Assembly: GCF_000686665.1 (NCBI RefSeq)
Contig: NZ_JMLH01000022.1
Span: forward strand, 1 to 42,929
Source of the DNA: Thomasclavelia saccharogumia DSM 17460
Lineage (GTDB): Bacteria; Bacillota_I; Bacilli_A; Erysipelotrichales; Coprobacillaceae
Reading direction: 5' to 3'
Length of the DNA: 42,929 nucleotides
Shown: one piece after another, positions 28,401-37,574 of the stretch
Numbering within the stretch: the first letter of the stretch is position 1
How the letters are laid out: each line of letters begins with the position of its first letter
The notes under the pieces: model-generated
What the model was told of the DNA's origin: nothing
Seen by the model: only the letters and a program-made list of their open reading frames with translations
The model's database searches: none
Position numbers and translations under genes: made by a program

Positions 28401-31400
28401 AATGGTACATTAGAAATTGAATCTAATATGTATAAAACATCTGAAGATGATGGAACAGAAATTTCTAAAGAAAATATTCAAAAAGTTGATAAGGCAATTT
28501 TTACTAATACTTACAATGCAACTAGTGCAAAAATAAGTTTGTTAGCTACAAAATCGTTAAGTGGAAATAAAGAATTATTAAATAGTATGTTCCAATTTAG
28601 AATAAGAGCAATTACACCTGGAGCTCCTATGCCTGGACAAACTGATGGAAATGGAAACGTTATAGTTTCTAATATTGGATCATCTATTAGTTTTACTAAC
28701 ATAGAATTTACTCCAGCTATGATTGGAAATACATATACTTATGAGATTTCTGAAGTAATTCCATCAGATGCAAAAGATAATGTTCTTAATGGAATAACAT
28801 ATGATAGTAAGAAATATACAGTTGATGTTGAAGTAACTGCAAGTAGTGATAATGATACCTTGGTTGTAATAGCTACACCAACATATAAAAATAGTGATGG
28901 TAATATAGTTGATAGTGTTACTTTTAATAATAAGTATGAAGCAACAAGTGTAACTCTTTCAGAAGATACGAATACAGCTATTCATGGAATTAAAACATTG
29001 AATGGACGTGATATGAAAGATGGCGAAACTTTTAGCTTTACTTTAACACCAGATGAAAATACGCTTTCAGCAATCACTGCTAAAGATGTTAGTGTAGGAG
29101 ATTTAACTGCTTCAGTTGAAAATGGACAAGCTGGTGTACCACAATTATTTAATTTTGGAGATATCACTTTTACAAAACCTGGAAATTATGTATTTAAAGT
29201 AGCAGAAGATGAAGGTAATGCTGGTGGTATTACTTATGATGAGCATGACTGTACTGTTACAGTTGTAGTAACGGATAATGGAAATGGTCAATTAGAAGCA
29301 GCTGTTACTTACAACAATGGAACAGGAAGTACAGATAATACTCAGTCAGTTTTTGTAAATACTTATCAGGCAGTTTTTGATACTGATACGGCTGTTAATA
29401 TCAATGGAACAAAGACTCTATCAGGTAAAGCTTTAGAAGCGAATGAATTCTTCTTTACTGTGGAAGCACAAGATAATGCTCCTATGGGTGCAAGCAGTAG
29501 CACTAATCCTAGTGATAATGCAGGAAGTATAGGATTGTTAAAAAATATTTCATATGAACAAGCAGGTACTTATGAATATATTATTAAAGAACAAATTCCT
29601 GAAACTAAACGTACAGGAATGACTTATGATGAATCTATTTATAAAGTTATTGTAACAGTAACTGATGATTTGAATGGAAATCTAAAAGCAACTTCAAAAA
29701 TTGAAAAGAGTAGTGATGGTGGAACAAACTACACTGATGCAAACAGTATTGAATTTAAAAATAGTTATGAACCACTTTCAGCAACAATGACTCCACTTGC
29801 AGTTACGAAAGTATTAAGTGGTGATAGAAATAATGGATTAAACGCTGGTGAATTCTCTTTTGAAATAAGTACTAATTCAGAAGATGGAATTATTTTACCA
29901 GCAAATAAAGTTGTTACTAATGATGCCAATGGAAAAGTACAATTTGAAAATATTACTTTTACAAAAGCAGGAACCTACGTTGTTTCGATAAAAGAAGTTG
30001 TTCCAGATAATAAAGTAGATGGTGTAACTTATGATGAGCACACTATAGAATCTACATTTAATGTAACTGATAGAAATGGCCAATTAGTTGTAACTAGATC
30101 AAATACAACTGGTAGTCAGACTTTCGAAAATGTTTATAATACAACAGGTAATGTAGATGGTGCAACTAATTTAAAAGTTACAAAAGTATTAGAAGGCCGT
30201 GATTGGCAAGCTGGTGATTCATTTAGCTTTGTATTAAGTGGAAATGATGATACAACAAATACAGCAATTAAAAATAAAGATATTATCTTACCTGATAATG
30301 CTAAAGGAATTACAATAACAAATGAAAATGAAACAAAATCAGCTGTATTTGGTGATATTACAATCAAAAAACCAGGAACTTATAAATTTACTATAAGCGA
30401 AGATGCACCTGATCCAGTGATAAATGGAATTACATATGCCGATGCAAAAGTAATTACAGTTACTGCTACTGATAATGGTAATGGAACATTAAATGTTACA
30501 GTATCAGGAAATACTGATTTGACTTTTGTAAATACTTATACTCCTAATGAAGCAATACTTAACGGTGAAGCTAATTTAAAAGTAACAAAAGTAATAGATG
30601 GTCGTGACTGGTTAGCTACAGATAAATTTAGCTTCAAATTAGAATCTGGAGATAATAACACAGAATTGGCAATTAAAAATAGCATTGTAAAAATGCCTGG
30701 TAGAACTCTTGTAATTGATAATGATAATAAAAATACTGCAAGTTTTGGTGATATTACATTTACAAAAGTAGGAACATATAAATTTAAAATAAGTGAAGTA
30801 GAAGGAGATATTTCAAAAGTAACTTATGATAAGACATCAAAAACAATTACTGTTGAGGTAGTTGATAATAAAGATGGTACAATGAGTGCAACTATTGTTA
30901 CTAATGAAAGTGATGATTTAACATTTACAAATAAATATACTCCAGATCCAGCAATTGTTGGTGCAACTAATTTAGCAGTAAGTAAAACGTTAACTGGTCG
31001 TGAGTGGAATGATACTGATGTATTTACATTTAGTATAGAAGCAGTTGATTCAACTACAAAAAATGCTGTTGAAGCAAAAGAAATTATATTAGAAAATCCA
31101 GAAACTAGTATAAATAAAGATACTGCGCGTCATACAGCAGCCTTTGGTAATATTAAATTTACAAAACCTGGTAATTATCAATTCAAGGTAACAGAGGAAA
31201 AAGGAAATATTAAAGGTATTACATACGATCCAAGTGAAAAATATGTCAATGTTAGTGTTACAGATGATAATAATGGAAAATTAGTAGCTAAGGTTAATGG
31301 AGAAGATCATGCAGTATTGGCATTTGAAAATACTTATGCCCCTGTTGATTCAGTAGTACTTAGTGGAGAAACATATTTAAAGGTAACAAAGAATCTCACA

Positions 31401-34400
31401 GGACGAGATAATGAATGGTTAGAAAAAGACATTTATATATTTGATTTGAAACCAGATACAACTGATACTATAACTGCTGAAGCTTATAATAATGGAAATA
31501 TTATTTTAGGTAATAGCTCATTAGTAGTTAATAGAGGAAATAGAGATACTGCACATTTTGGTGATATCACATTCAAAACTGCGGGAACATATAAATTTAC
31601 GGTTAGTGAAGTAGATACTGAAGTGGATGGAGTAGAATATGATCCTGCACCTACTAGAACAATTGTTGTCAATGTAACTGATAATCTTGATGGAACATTG
31701 AGTGCAGCACTTGACACTGAAAAAAGTCAATTATTAGAATTCAACAATGTTTATAAACCTAGTGAAGCCGTTCTTGAAGGAAGTACAGCATTAAAAGTAA
31801 CAAAGAACTTTACAGGACGTGACTGGTTAGGTAGTGAATTTACATTTAACTTAGCAGCAGGTAATATTACTACTCAAGAAGCAATTACTGCTGAAAAAGT
31901 AATTTTAAGTAATGATAGTTTAACTATCAATGAAGGAAATAAAGATAGTGCAAGTTTCGGTAATATTAGATTTAAAGAAGCTGGAACATACGAATTTATC
32001 GTAAGTGAAGTAGAAGGAAATATCCCAGGAGTAACATATGATACTGCACCTAGAAAAATTATCGTTAATGTAGTAGATAATAATAATGGTGAATTAGTAG
32101 CAACTATCGATAAAGAAAGTAAAGCTTTAACATTCAACAATAGCTATGCACCAAATGCAACAACTCTTGTTGGAAGTGAAAACTTACGAGTAACAAAAAC
32201 ATTTACTGGTCGTGCAAATAATGCGTGGTTAGAAACTGATGAATTTAGATTTGTTATAAAGGCAGCTGCAAATGATTTTGCGACTATTGAAGCTGTAGAA
32301 AATGGTGAAATTATTTTACCAGATGATTTAGTAATTAATAGTACTAATAAAGATAGTGCCAGCTTTGGTGATATCACATTTATAAAAGCAGGAACATATA
32401 AGTTTACAATAGGTGAAGAAGAAGGAAAGATTTCAGGCGTAACTTATGATAAGACACCAAAAACTATTACTGTTAATGTAGTAGATAAAAATGATGGTAC
32501 AATGGAAGCAACTCTTGTTGAAGGTAGTGGTGCTTTAACGTTCAACAATACTTATGCTCCTGAGCCAGTTCTTCTTGAAGGAAAAAATAATTTACAAGTA
32601 ACTAAGAACTTTACTGGTCGTGCAGGAGATGAATGGCGAAATGATGATATCTTTGGATTTATTTTAGCGGCTGATGAAAATGATCCAGCAACTAAAGAAG
32701 CCTTAGATCAAGGAAATATTGTATTGCCTGAAAATACTACTTTAGTTGTGACAAATAAAAATAAAGATAATGCATATTTTGATGGTATTACATTTAAAGC
32801 AGTAGGAACTTATAAGTTTACAATAAGAGAAACAAAAGGTAATACTGCTGGTGTAAGCTATGATGAATCTGTAAAGAACATTATTGTTCAAGTTACAGAT
32901 GATAATACTGGCGTATTAAAAGCAAGTGTTATTGAAGGTAGTGATACATTAACATTCAATAATACCTATGCACCTTTACCAGTAACTCTTGATGGAACTA
33001 AGAATTTAGTTGTTACAAAAGAATTCACTGGTCGTGCTAATAATCAATGGCTAGACACAGATGTATTTACATTTAATTTAACAGCTGCTGGTGATACATT
33101 AAAAGCTGTTGAAGCTGGTGATGTAAGATTCTTAGGAAATACAAAAGTTGAAATAAATAAAAATAGTAACAATACTGCAAGTTTTGGAAGTATTGAATTT
33201 ACAAAACCTGGAGAATATACATTCAAAGTAAATGAAGTGGATGGAAAAATCCCAGGTGTGACTTATGATTTAGTAGATAGAGTAATTACTGTTAAAGCAG
33301 TAGACAACAATGATGGTTCAATGAGTATTAGCGTTAAAGGTAATGATGATTTAACATTTAGTAATGTTTATCAAACTGAAAATGTTATTTTAGACGGTAA
33401 AACAAATCTTAATGTTACAAAAGTATTGGCAGGTCGTAACTGGAATGATACTGATAGCTTTAAATTTGAATTAAAAGCTTCTGATGAAATAACAAAAGCA
33501 GCTGTTGAAGCTGGAAAGATTGAATTACCTGAAACTACATTGACTTTAACAAAAGCATTACAAACAAATAATTTTGGTGATATTACATTTAAAGAACCAG
33601 GAACTTATACATTAGAAATTTCTGAAGTAAATGAAAATATTGAAAGAGTTGGATATGATAGTCATGTAACTACAATAAGTGTTGAAGTTACTGATAACAA
33701 CGAAGGTCAACTTGTTGTTGCAACACCTACAGTAAGTGGAGAAATGACATTTACAAATACATATACTCCTGCTCCTGTAACAGCAACATTACAAGGTACA
33801 AAAGTAATGAGTGGACGTGATTTAAAAGATACTGATAAATTTAGCTTTACAATTGAAGGTATCGATAACGCTCCAATGCCACAAGTTACAACTGTAGAAA
33901 ATGATAAAGATGGTAATATCAGCTTTGCTCCAATTACTTATCGTGAAGCTGGAACTTATGAATACACAATCAAAGAAACTGGTGGATCAGCTGCTAGTGT
34001 TACTAATGATAGTGGAACAGTTAAAGCAACGGTAAAAGTAAGTTATGATATGGATACAGGAATTTTAACTCCGGATGTTACTTATGTAAAAGAAGGCGGA
34101 AATGGTGAAGGATTTACTTTCACAAATAAATATGTAGCAAGTCCAATCGTACTTGCAAATGGATTTAGTGCTACTAAAGTAGTAGAACCAAGTGAAGGAA
34201 ATAATTATGAATTAAAAGGTGAAGAATTTGAATTCATGATTACGCCATCACAAAATAATCCAACAAGTGATCCAATTGAGCAAAAAACTGTAACAAATGA
34301 TAAAAATGGAAATATAACATTTGCAACTGATATTAAATACACTGAAGCCGGAACTTATGTTTATGATGTAAAAGAAGTTAGCGGAAACTTAGGTGGTATA

Positions 34401-35708
34401 AGTTATGATGATACTGTATATACAATTACAGTAAAAGTAACTGATAATCAAACTGAAGGAAGATTAGAGGCTGAAGTTTCTACTGTAATCAAAGATAATA
34501 GTGTAGATAGTATTAAGTTTACAAATGGATATAATCCAAAAGCAGCTACTGCAGTTATTTCAGGTAAAAAAGTATTAACTGGAAAAGAATTAGCAGTTGA
34601 TGCCTTTACATTCAATATAACAACAACTAATAATGCACCAATGCCAGAAAAAACTTCTGTAACAAATAGTGCTGCAGGATTAGTTCAATTTGATGAAATT
34701 ACATATGATAGACCAGGTGAATATCATTATCAGATTAGTGAAGTAGATGCTGGTAAAGAAGGTTATACATATGATAAGATTGTAAAAGATGTGACTGTAA
34801 AAGTAACTGATGATAATGGTGAATTGAAGTCAGAAATTGTTAATAATGAATTTGAATTCAATAATATGTATAAAGCAAAATCAGTTACTATTGGTGGTAA
34901 CAGTGCTCAAAAGATTGAAGCTGTCAAGAAATTAGATGGTCGTAAATTGAATGATAAAGAATTTGAATTTGAATTACTTGATCAAAATGGTACAGTTGTT
35001 GCAACAGCAGCAAATGATACTAAAGGAAACTTATATTTCAGCGAAATTGAGTTTGAAGAAGTAGGAACATATTATTTCACAATGATTGAAAAGAATAACA
35101 ATTTAGGTGGAGTAACATATGATCAAAACACATATTTATTAGAAGTTGTTGTAACTGATGAAGGTGGACATCTAGGTGCTAAGATTAGATATATTGGTGT
35201 TGATAATAGTGAATTAGATACAGTAGTATTTAATAATAGTTATAAAGCAGTAGCGACAAGTATCCAATTAGGTGCAACAAAGATGTTAAATGGAAGAGAT
35301 CTTAAAGCTAATGAATTTACATTTGTATTAAAGGATAAAGATGGAAAAGTAGTATCTGAAGCTTTAAATACAGCAAATGGATTAATTCAATTTGACAAAT
35401 TGAATTTTGATAAAGTGGGAACTTATCAATATACTATTGTTGAAGTAAGTGGTAGTGATAAAACAGTTACTTATGATAATTCAGTATTTACAGCTACTGT
35501 CAATGTTACAGATGATGGTAAAGGTAATTTAAATGCTGAAGTTGTATATGATAAAACACCTGTCTTTACAAATGAAGTAAAAGCAAAAGATTCATCTTCA
35601 GTAGAAACTGATGATAAATATGGATATGAATATCTTGGAGCATTAACTATTTCTATGTTAGGTGGAATGGCTTTATATGCTCAAAGAAAGAAAAGAGTTA
35701 TTAAATAA
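25464..35708 (+). CDS. Giant secreted VWA/FctA (Spy0128)-type isopeptide-repeat surface protein (right adhesin)
   Basis: About 3414 aa. A signal peptide (residues 1-34, V-Y-A cleavage) leads to a head like that of the left adhesin: G-R-V-W-T-D-K-T-V, then a VWA domain with MIDAS D125-N-S127-N-S129, a T in R-G-T-N-T-H and L-S-D-G. The stalk has about 19-20 modules of 90-120 residues of the pilin isopeptide-linker type, each with K-x-L-x-G-R-x-W at the start, F-G-D-I-T-F-x-x-x-G-T-Y-x-F in the middle, G-x-x-Y-D and a closing F-x-N-x-Y. These family members form Lys-Asn cross-links. The C-terminus is a hydrophobic helix plus R-K-K-R-V-I-K, but the expected sorting motif is only a degenerate S-V-E-T-D-D. 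AAAGGAG before 25464 sets the start over the ATG at 25431. Confidence 0.93.
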   Translation: MKNKKIKKIGSGIFVLVVILAMIIGLMPQESVYALEGKTSDNNTTNTYTDSLGGDTSTQYTGRVWTDKTVYDGNATFTGDVNEGSPEGVTIENDSDFLVAYSALASSQSITGQTQVPVDVVFVIDNSNSMDDRIGGNSNQTRLQATVDAVNDSIGKLMDANKDSRVAVVIYGLSSKILMPLNHYERRSDGNYITLQQNGSDTVFLSPNSRYSVSMSSDDRGTNTHIGVDTGMDILAEASEIESNLQDGTKVKHVPILVLLSDGAATASGQGDWWNPNGTLGSGTSTANSYSLKVAMNASYMKQRVNDHYGVSSDSPYATKIYTIGMGIEQLRQTGWNVNNTDYHRAQIALDPGNHIDDNNNVANAIRTQWNNYLNNRTASLDRYTFNHPNSNDITTIAYNDGYYSAENAEDVNNVFSDITSVILTDAPMIPTEVSGDNPAEDGYITYTDPIGKYMEVKDFKAMIYGGQVFENPTKNTDSNGITTYTFSGKIHSEVYGEQDASHIEITLKETDETQETDKTQVLEIKIPASAIPLRVNTINLNSDGSVKTNTSNNAYPMRILYTVGLKDGIVDENGVVTDQVSADYIKDHLNSDGTVNFYSNLYSGNTEDNQSVGDATVSFKAAATNQYYFFQENTPLYEDEPCTIKAATFEENRTYYFKQQYYEGTELKTVTISRKGAMLNTYTDIIDGQLHIKAGSPRIGNLAHFTGVKDSNTTNTATNYYVPTYELDSANGHFVVYLGNNGVGKVKATGTLEISKTVTADEGLTAPDKDFTFTVALTDANDEGLNGSYDYTIVDSSGEAIKNADGTPIVGTISNGGKLTLKKDQKANITGLPHGANYKVTESAVSGFETKSIGATGTISAGQTITAAFTNNYSVTPVTLNGSINLPVEKVLTGRDWQEGDSFTFEISSTTATDPLPEQPSVTIDSNTDNHKTAFGNITFTKPGEYTYTIIEKTDNKILGITYSDAAYNISVKVTDKGNGTLEIESNMYKTSEDDGTEISKENIQKVDKAIFTNTYNATSAKISLLATKSLSGNKELLNSMFQFRIRAITPGAPMPGQTDGNGNVIVSNIGSSISFTNIEFTPAMIGNTYTYEISEVIPSDAKDNVLNGITYDSKKYTVDVEVTASSDNDTLVVIATPTYKNSDGNIVDSVTFNNKYEATSVTLSEDTNTAIHGIKTLNGRDMKDGETFSFTLTPDENTLSAITAKDVSVGDLTASVENGQAGVPQLFNFGDITFTKPGNYVFKVAEDEGNAGGITYDEHDCTVTVVVTDNGNGQLEAAVTYNNGTGSTDNTQSVFVNTYQAVFDTDTAVNINGTKTLSGKALEANEFFFTVEAQDNAPMGASSSTNPSDNAGSIGLLKNISYEQAGTYEYIIKEQIPETKRTGMTYDESIYKVIVTVTDDLNGNLKATSKIEKSSDGGTNYTDANSIEFKNSYEPLSATMTPLAVTKVLSGDRNNGLNAGEFSFEISTNSEDGIILPANKVVTNDANGKVQFENITFTKAGTYVVSIKEVVPDNKVDGVTYDEHTIESTFNVTDRNGQLVVTRSNTTGSQTFENVYNTTGNVDGATNLKVTKVLEGRDWQAGDSFSFVLSGNDDTTNTAIKNKDIILPDNAKGITITNENETKSAVFGDITIKKPGTYKFTISEDAPDPVINGITYADAKVITVTATDNGNGTLNVTVSGNTDLTFVNTYTPNEAILNGEANLKVTKVIDGRDWLATDKFSFKLESGDNNTELAIKNSIVKMPGRTLVIDNDNKNTASFGDITFTKVGTYKFKISEVEGDISKVTYDKTSKTITVEVVDNKDGTMSATIVTNESDDLTFTNKYTPDPAIVGATNLAVSKTLTGREWNDTDVFTFSIEAVDSTTKNAVEAKEIILENPETSINKDTARHTAAFGNIKFTKPGNYQFKVTEEKGNIKGITYDPSEKYVNVSVTDDNNGKLVAKVNGEDHAVLAFENTYAPVDSVVLSGETYLKVTKNLTGRDNEWLEKDIYIFDLKPDTTDTITAEAYNNGNIILGNSSLVVNRGNRDTAHFGDITFKTAGTYKFTVSEVDTEVDGVEYDPAPTRTIVVNVTDNLDGTLSAALDTEKSQLLEFNNVYKPSEAVLEGSTALKVTKNFTGRDWLGSEFTFNLAAGNITTQEAITAEKVILSNDSLTINEGNKDSASFGNIRFKEAGTYEFIVSEVEGNIPGVTYDTAPRKIIVNVVDNNNGELVATIDKESKALTFNNSYAPNATTLVGSENLRVTKTFTGRANNAWLETDEFRFVIKAAANDFATIEAVENGEIILPDDLVINSTNKDSASFGDITFIKAGTYKFTIGEEEGKISGVTYDKTPKTITVNVVDKNDGTMEATLVEGSGALTFNNTYAPEPVLLEGKNNLQVTKNFTGRAGDEWRNDDIFGFILAADENDPATKEALDQGNIVLPENTTLVVTNKNKDNAYFDGITFKAVGTYKFTIRETKGNTAGVSYDESVKNIIVQVTDDNTGVLKASVIEGSDTLTFNNTYAPLPVTLDGTKNLVVTKEFTGRANNQWLDTDVFTFNLTAAGDTLKAVEAGDVRFLGNTKVEINKNSNNTASFGSIEFTKPGEYTFKVNEVDGKIPGVTYDLVDRVITVKAVDNNDGSMSISVKGNDDLTFSNVYQTENVILDGKTNLNVTKVLAGRNWNDTDSFKFELKASDEITKAAVEAGKIELPETTLTLTKALQTNNFGDITFKEPGTYTLEISEVNENIERVGYDSHVTTISVEVTDNNEGQLVVATPTVSGEMTFTNTYTPAPVTATLQGTKVMSGRDLKDTDKFSFTIEGIDNAPMPQVTTVENDKDGNISFAPITYREAGTYEYTIKETGGSAASVTNDSGTVKATVKVSYDMDTGILTPDVTYVKEGGNGEGFTFTNKYVASPIVLANGFSATKVVEPSEGNNYELKGEEFEFMITPSQNNPTSDPIEQKTVTNDKNGNITFATDIKYTEAGTYVYDVKEVSGNLGGISYDDTVYTITVKVTDNQTEGRLEAEVSTVIKDNSVDSIKFTNGYNPKAATAVISGKKVLTGKELAVDAFTFNITTTNNAPMPEKTSVTNSAAGLVQFDEITYDRPGEYHYQISEVDAGKEGYTYDKIVKDVTVKVTDDNGELKSEIVNNEFEFNNMYKAKSVTIGGNSAQKIEAVKKLDGRKLNDKEFEFELLDQNGTVVATAANDTKGNLYFSEIEFEEVGTYYFTMIEKNNNLGGVTYDQNTYLLEVVVTDEGGHLGAKIRYIGVDNSELDTVVFNNSYKAVATSIQLGATKMLNGRDLKANEFTFVLKDKDGKVVSEALNTANGLIQFDKLNFDKVGTYQYTIVEVSGSDKTVTYDNSVFTATVNVTDDGKGNLNAEVVYDKTPVFTNEVKAKDSSSVETDDKYGYEYLGALTISMLGGMALYAQRKKRVIK

Positions 35709-35722
35709 TTGATAAAACTCAA

Positions 35723-35766
35723 AAGGTCTGTAAAGAGTATCAAACTCTTTATAGACCTTCTTTTTT
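35723..35766 (+). terminator. Strong intrinsic terminator of the right adhesin gene
   Basis: 35723-35738 pairs with 35744-35759 (AAGGTCT and TAAAGAGT against ACTCTTTA and AGACCTT, one mismatch) around a 5-nt loop, followed by six T. It lies 14 bases after the stop. Confidence 0.88.
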
Positions 35767-35787
35767 AGAAAAATTATATTTTTTATT

Positions 35788-36151
35788 TTATTCTAATCCC
35801 TTGACAAAAGGAATCAAACAAATGAGAACAACTATTCCAACAATCCCAATAATAATTCCCATGATCATATTTTGCCAAACCATTGTCAAACACATTCCTA
35901 CCCCTAAAAGTAAGGAACCAATGATTCCAATGAAAGTAGCTATAATAATTTTTCCCGATAATTTAACTGGTGTTTTATTTTCCATTTTTCGCCAAACAAA
36001 TACCATAATAAGCAACACGATAATTCCAATAATTCCCATGATAATACCTGAATGCATTCCATTCAGGTATTAAAGCCATACACATACCTAGTGCAAATAA
36101 TATTCCTCCAACAGTTCCTAAAATCGTTGCTACAAATGTACTTTTTTTCAT
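35788..36151 (-). pseudogene. Small multi-pass membrane protein gene broken by a frameshift
   Basis: From ATG 36151 (after AAGGAGA) the frame encodes M-K-K-S-T-F-V-A-T-I-L-G-T-V-G-G-I-L-F-A-L-G-M-C and reaches P-E-W-N-A-F. Protein-like sequence then continues one frame over as S-G-I-I-M-G-I-I-G-I-I to TAA at 35788. The 364-bp span is one base too many for a continuous frame. The rejoined product would be about 120 aa with two similar halves (each with G-M-C and a G-I-I-x-G-I-x-G-I-V helix), the expected size for this family of uncharacterised membrane proteins in gut Firmicutes. The remaining 89-codon frame could start at an internal ATG, but it lacks a ribosome site. It lies 15 bases after the gene at 36427 and is probably co-transcribed with it. 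Confidence 0.65.
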
Positions 36152-36166
36152 TATCTGATTTTCTCC

Positions 36167-36427
36167 TTATTTATCATGTTTTAAAGCCGATTTTTCTTCT
36201 CTTTCTTTTTGTTCTTGTGCTAATCTTTTTTTAGCATCTTCTATAGATTCACCATCTTTGGTAAGATAGTTATCAACAAATTTATCTGATATTTTGTTAA
36301 AAGCTCCTACTACAGTTTTTTCAATGTTTTTGTACCCTCCAACAACACCTTCTTCAATATTTTTATAACTTCCTACGATTTCTTCTGCAATTTTTTCATT
36401 TGCTTTTACTAATTTTGATTTTGCCAT
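36167..36427 (-). CDS. Small charged hypothetical protein, M-A-K-S-K-L-V-K family
   Basis: 86 aa, start ATG 36427 after AAAGGAG (the longer frame from 36454 lacks one). The sequence is soluble and helical, with near-repeats of the type I-x-x-x-x-V-G-x-Y-K-N-I-E (at about residues 17, 28 and 39), then F-V-D-x-Y-L-T-K-D-G-E-S and a lysine/glutamate-rich tail. I recognise the pattern from uncharacterised proteins of gut Firmicutes; no function is known to me. Its stop codon overlaps the ribosome site of the membrane protein gene downstream, so the two form a small operon. Confidence 0.75.
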   Translation of the reverse strand: MAKSKLVKANEKIAEEIVGSYKNIEEGVVGGYKNIEKTVVGAFNKISDKFVDNYLTKDGESIEDAKKRLAQEQKEREEKSALKHDK

Positions 36428-36571
36428 TTTTATAATCTCCTTTCGTTTTGACATATACAGAATAGAATCAATTTATTTGTGAATTATTTATATTTTGTTT
36501 CTAAATTGTTAAATAATATATTTATTGATAGGTAATAAGTATTCAACATTATTGACAAAGTGGTTAGGGAG

Positions 36572-36979
36572 TTAACATGAGGTTTTTTGCTTTAGATTCA
36601 CTATATCAGCGTTAGAAATTAGTTCCATAACAAATTGAAAACAAAAATATTTATTTTTGAATTTATGGGGAATATGTAGAAAACATAGAATAAGACCTGT
36701 TCTTGTATAGGAAAATTGCTCTTTATTATTTATAAATTGATAAATATCATTTTTTAAAATATTAAAAATTTTATTTGGTACATATATTTGAATACGCATA
36801 TTTTCATAAATTTTTGTTTCTTGATTTTTATAGTTGTCTTCTTCAATTGCAAAGTCTTTATAGTTAAAGCTATAAAAAACCTTTTCATCTAAAGATATTG
36901 AAACATGATTATATCCTCCATGACATATAGTTGTTACTAATTTACTTAAAAAATTTGAATATTTAATTAGTAATAACAT
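36572..36979 (-). CDS. Permuted papain-like (YiiX/NlpC-P60 superfamily) protein, short
   Basis: 135 aa. A conserved Y-N-H-V-S-I-S-L-D motif near residue 24 (catalytic His of the permuted fold) and a later Y-F-C-F-Q-F-V motif (nucleophile Cys) match the permuted papain-fold amidases/peptidases. The C-terminus ends soon after D-I-V-N-L, where I would expect family members to continue, so it may be truncated. No good ribosome site precedes ATG 36979, only A-rich sequence, so the start and expression are uncertain. Substrate unknown. Confidence 0.6.
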   Translation of the reverse strand: MLLLIKYSNFLSKLVTTICHGGYNHVSISLDEKVFYSFNYKDFAIEEDNYKNQETKIYENMRIQIYVPNKIFNILKNDIYQFINNKEQFSYTRTGLILCFLHIPHKFKNKYFCFQFVMELISNADIVNLKQKTSC

Positions 36980-37574
36980 TATTTTTTATATAATAGTTCT
37001 TTATATGAATCTTGGATTATTGTATGATAATAATATTTATAGATTGTTTTAAATGTGTTTAAAAAATATTAATAATTTTAAACGATTAATAAACTATAAC
37101 TAGAATAATCAAATACTTTTTTATGTTTTACACCAGTTTTAGGTTTTTTATCAAGATGATTTGAGCAATTATTATAAGATTTAAAATTTTATATTTACTT
37201 AATATTAGTTATCACAGTATTCGTGTATAACGATATTCTGCTTTTTGTTTGACTTATAATGAAGGGTGGAAAATGGAAATAAACAATTTAACTGATAAGT
37301 TTTCTGATTTAATATTTTAAAGAATATTTTATATTATGCTGTTCTAGGTAGATTAGAAAATGTTACTATTTAGCAAAATTCAAATGATATAAGAGCTTTA
37401 GAAAGGCATTTTTTAATATTGAGAAAAATTAAAGTATTTGTTCGCAGGTAATACACTTACAAGGTTACAAAAAAGGCTAAAATATAGATAAATGAAGCAA
37501 TTCGCTGTTTGTGGGGTGTTAATTTTACGGAAAAGTCTGTTACATTTGTCTTGAAAGGAGTGAAAATGTAATGT
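36980..37574. other. AT-rich spacer with a decayed short frame before the XRE regulator
   Basis: About 595 bases. One short frame (37273-37320) has a good ribosome site (GAAGGGTGG) and encodes M-E-I-N-N-L-T-D-K-F-S-D-L-I-F before TAA. Coding-like pieces follow in other frames, for example Y-A-V-L-G-R-L-E-N-V-T-I from about 37333. This looks like the broken 5' end of a lost gene. No RNA gene is evident. Confidence 0.4.
37555..37574 (+). promoter_or_regulatory. Ribosome site followed by a start-stop ATG-TAA
   Basis: AGGAG at 37556-37560 is ideally spaced (5 nt) for ATG at 37566, but that ATG is followed at once by TAA (37569-37571). The regulator starts at ATG 37575, 14 nt from the ribosome site. 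The arrangement could tune translation by reinitiation. Confidence 0.45.

Noticed and set aside
15021-35708. CRISPR-like or satellite DNA repeats
   Set aside because: The periodicity is at protein level (about 80-120 residues per module). DNA copies are diverged and lie in two long intact reading frames.
35801-36234. Plus-strand small frames opposite the membrane-protein genes
   Set aside because: Antisense to better supported minus-strand genes with ribosome sites.
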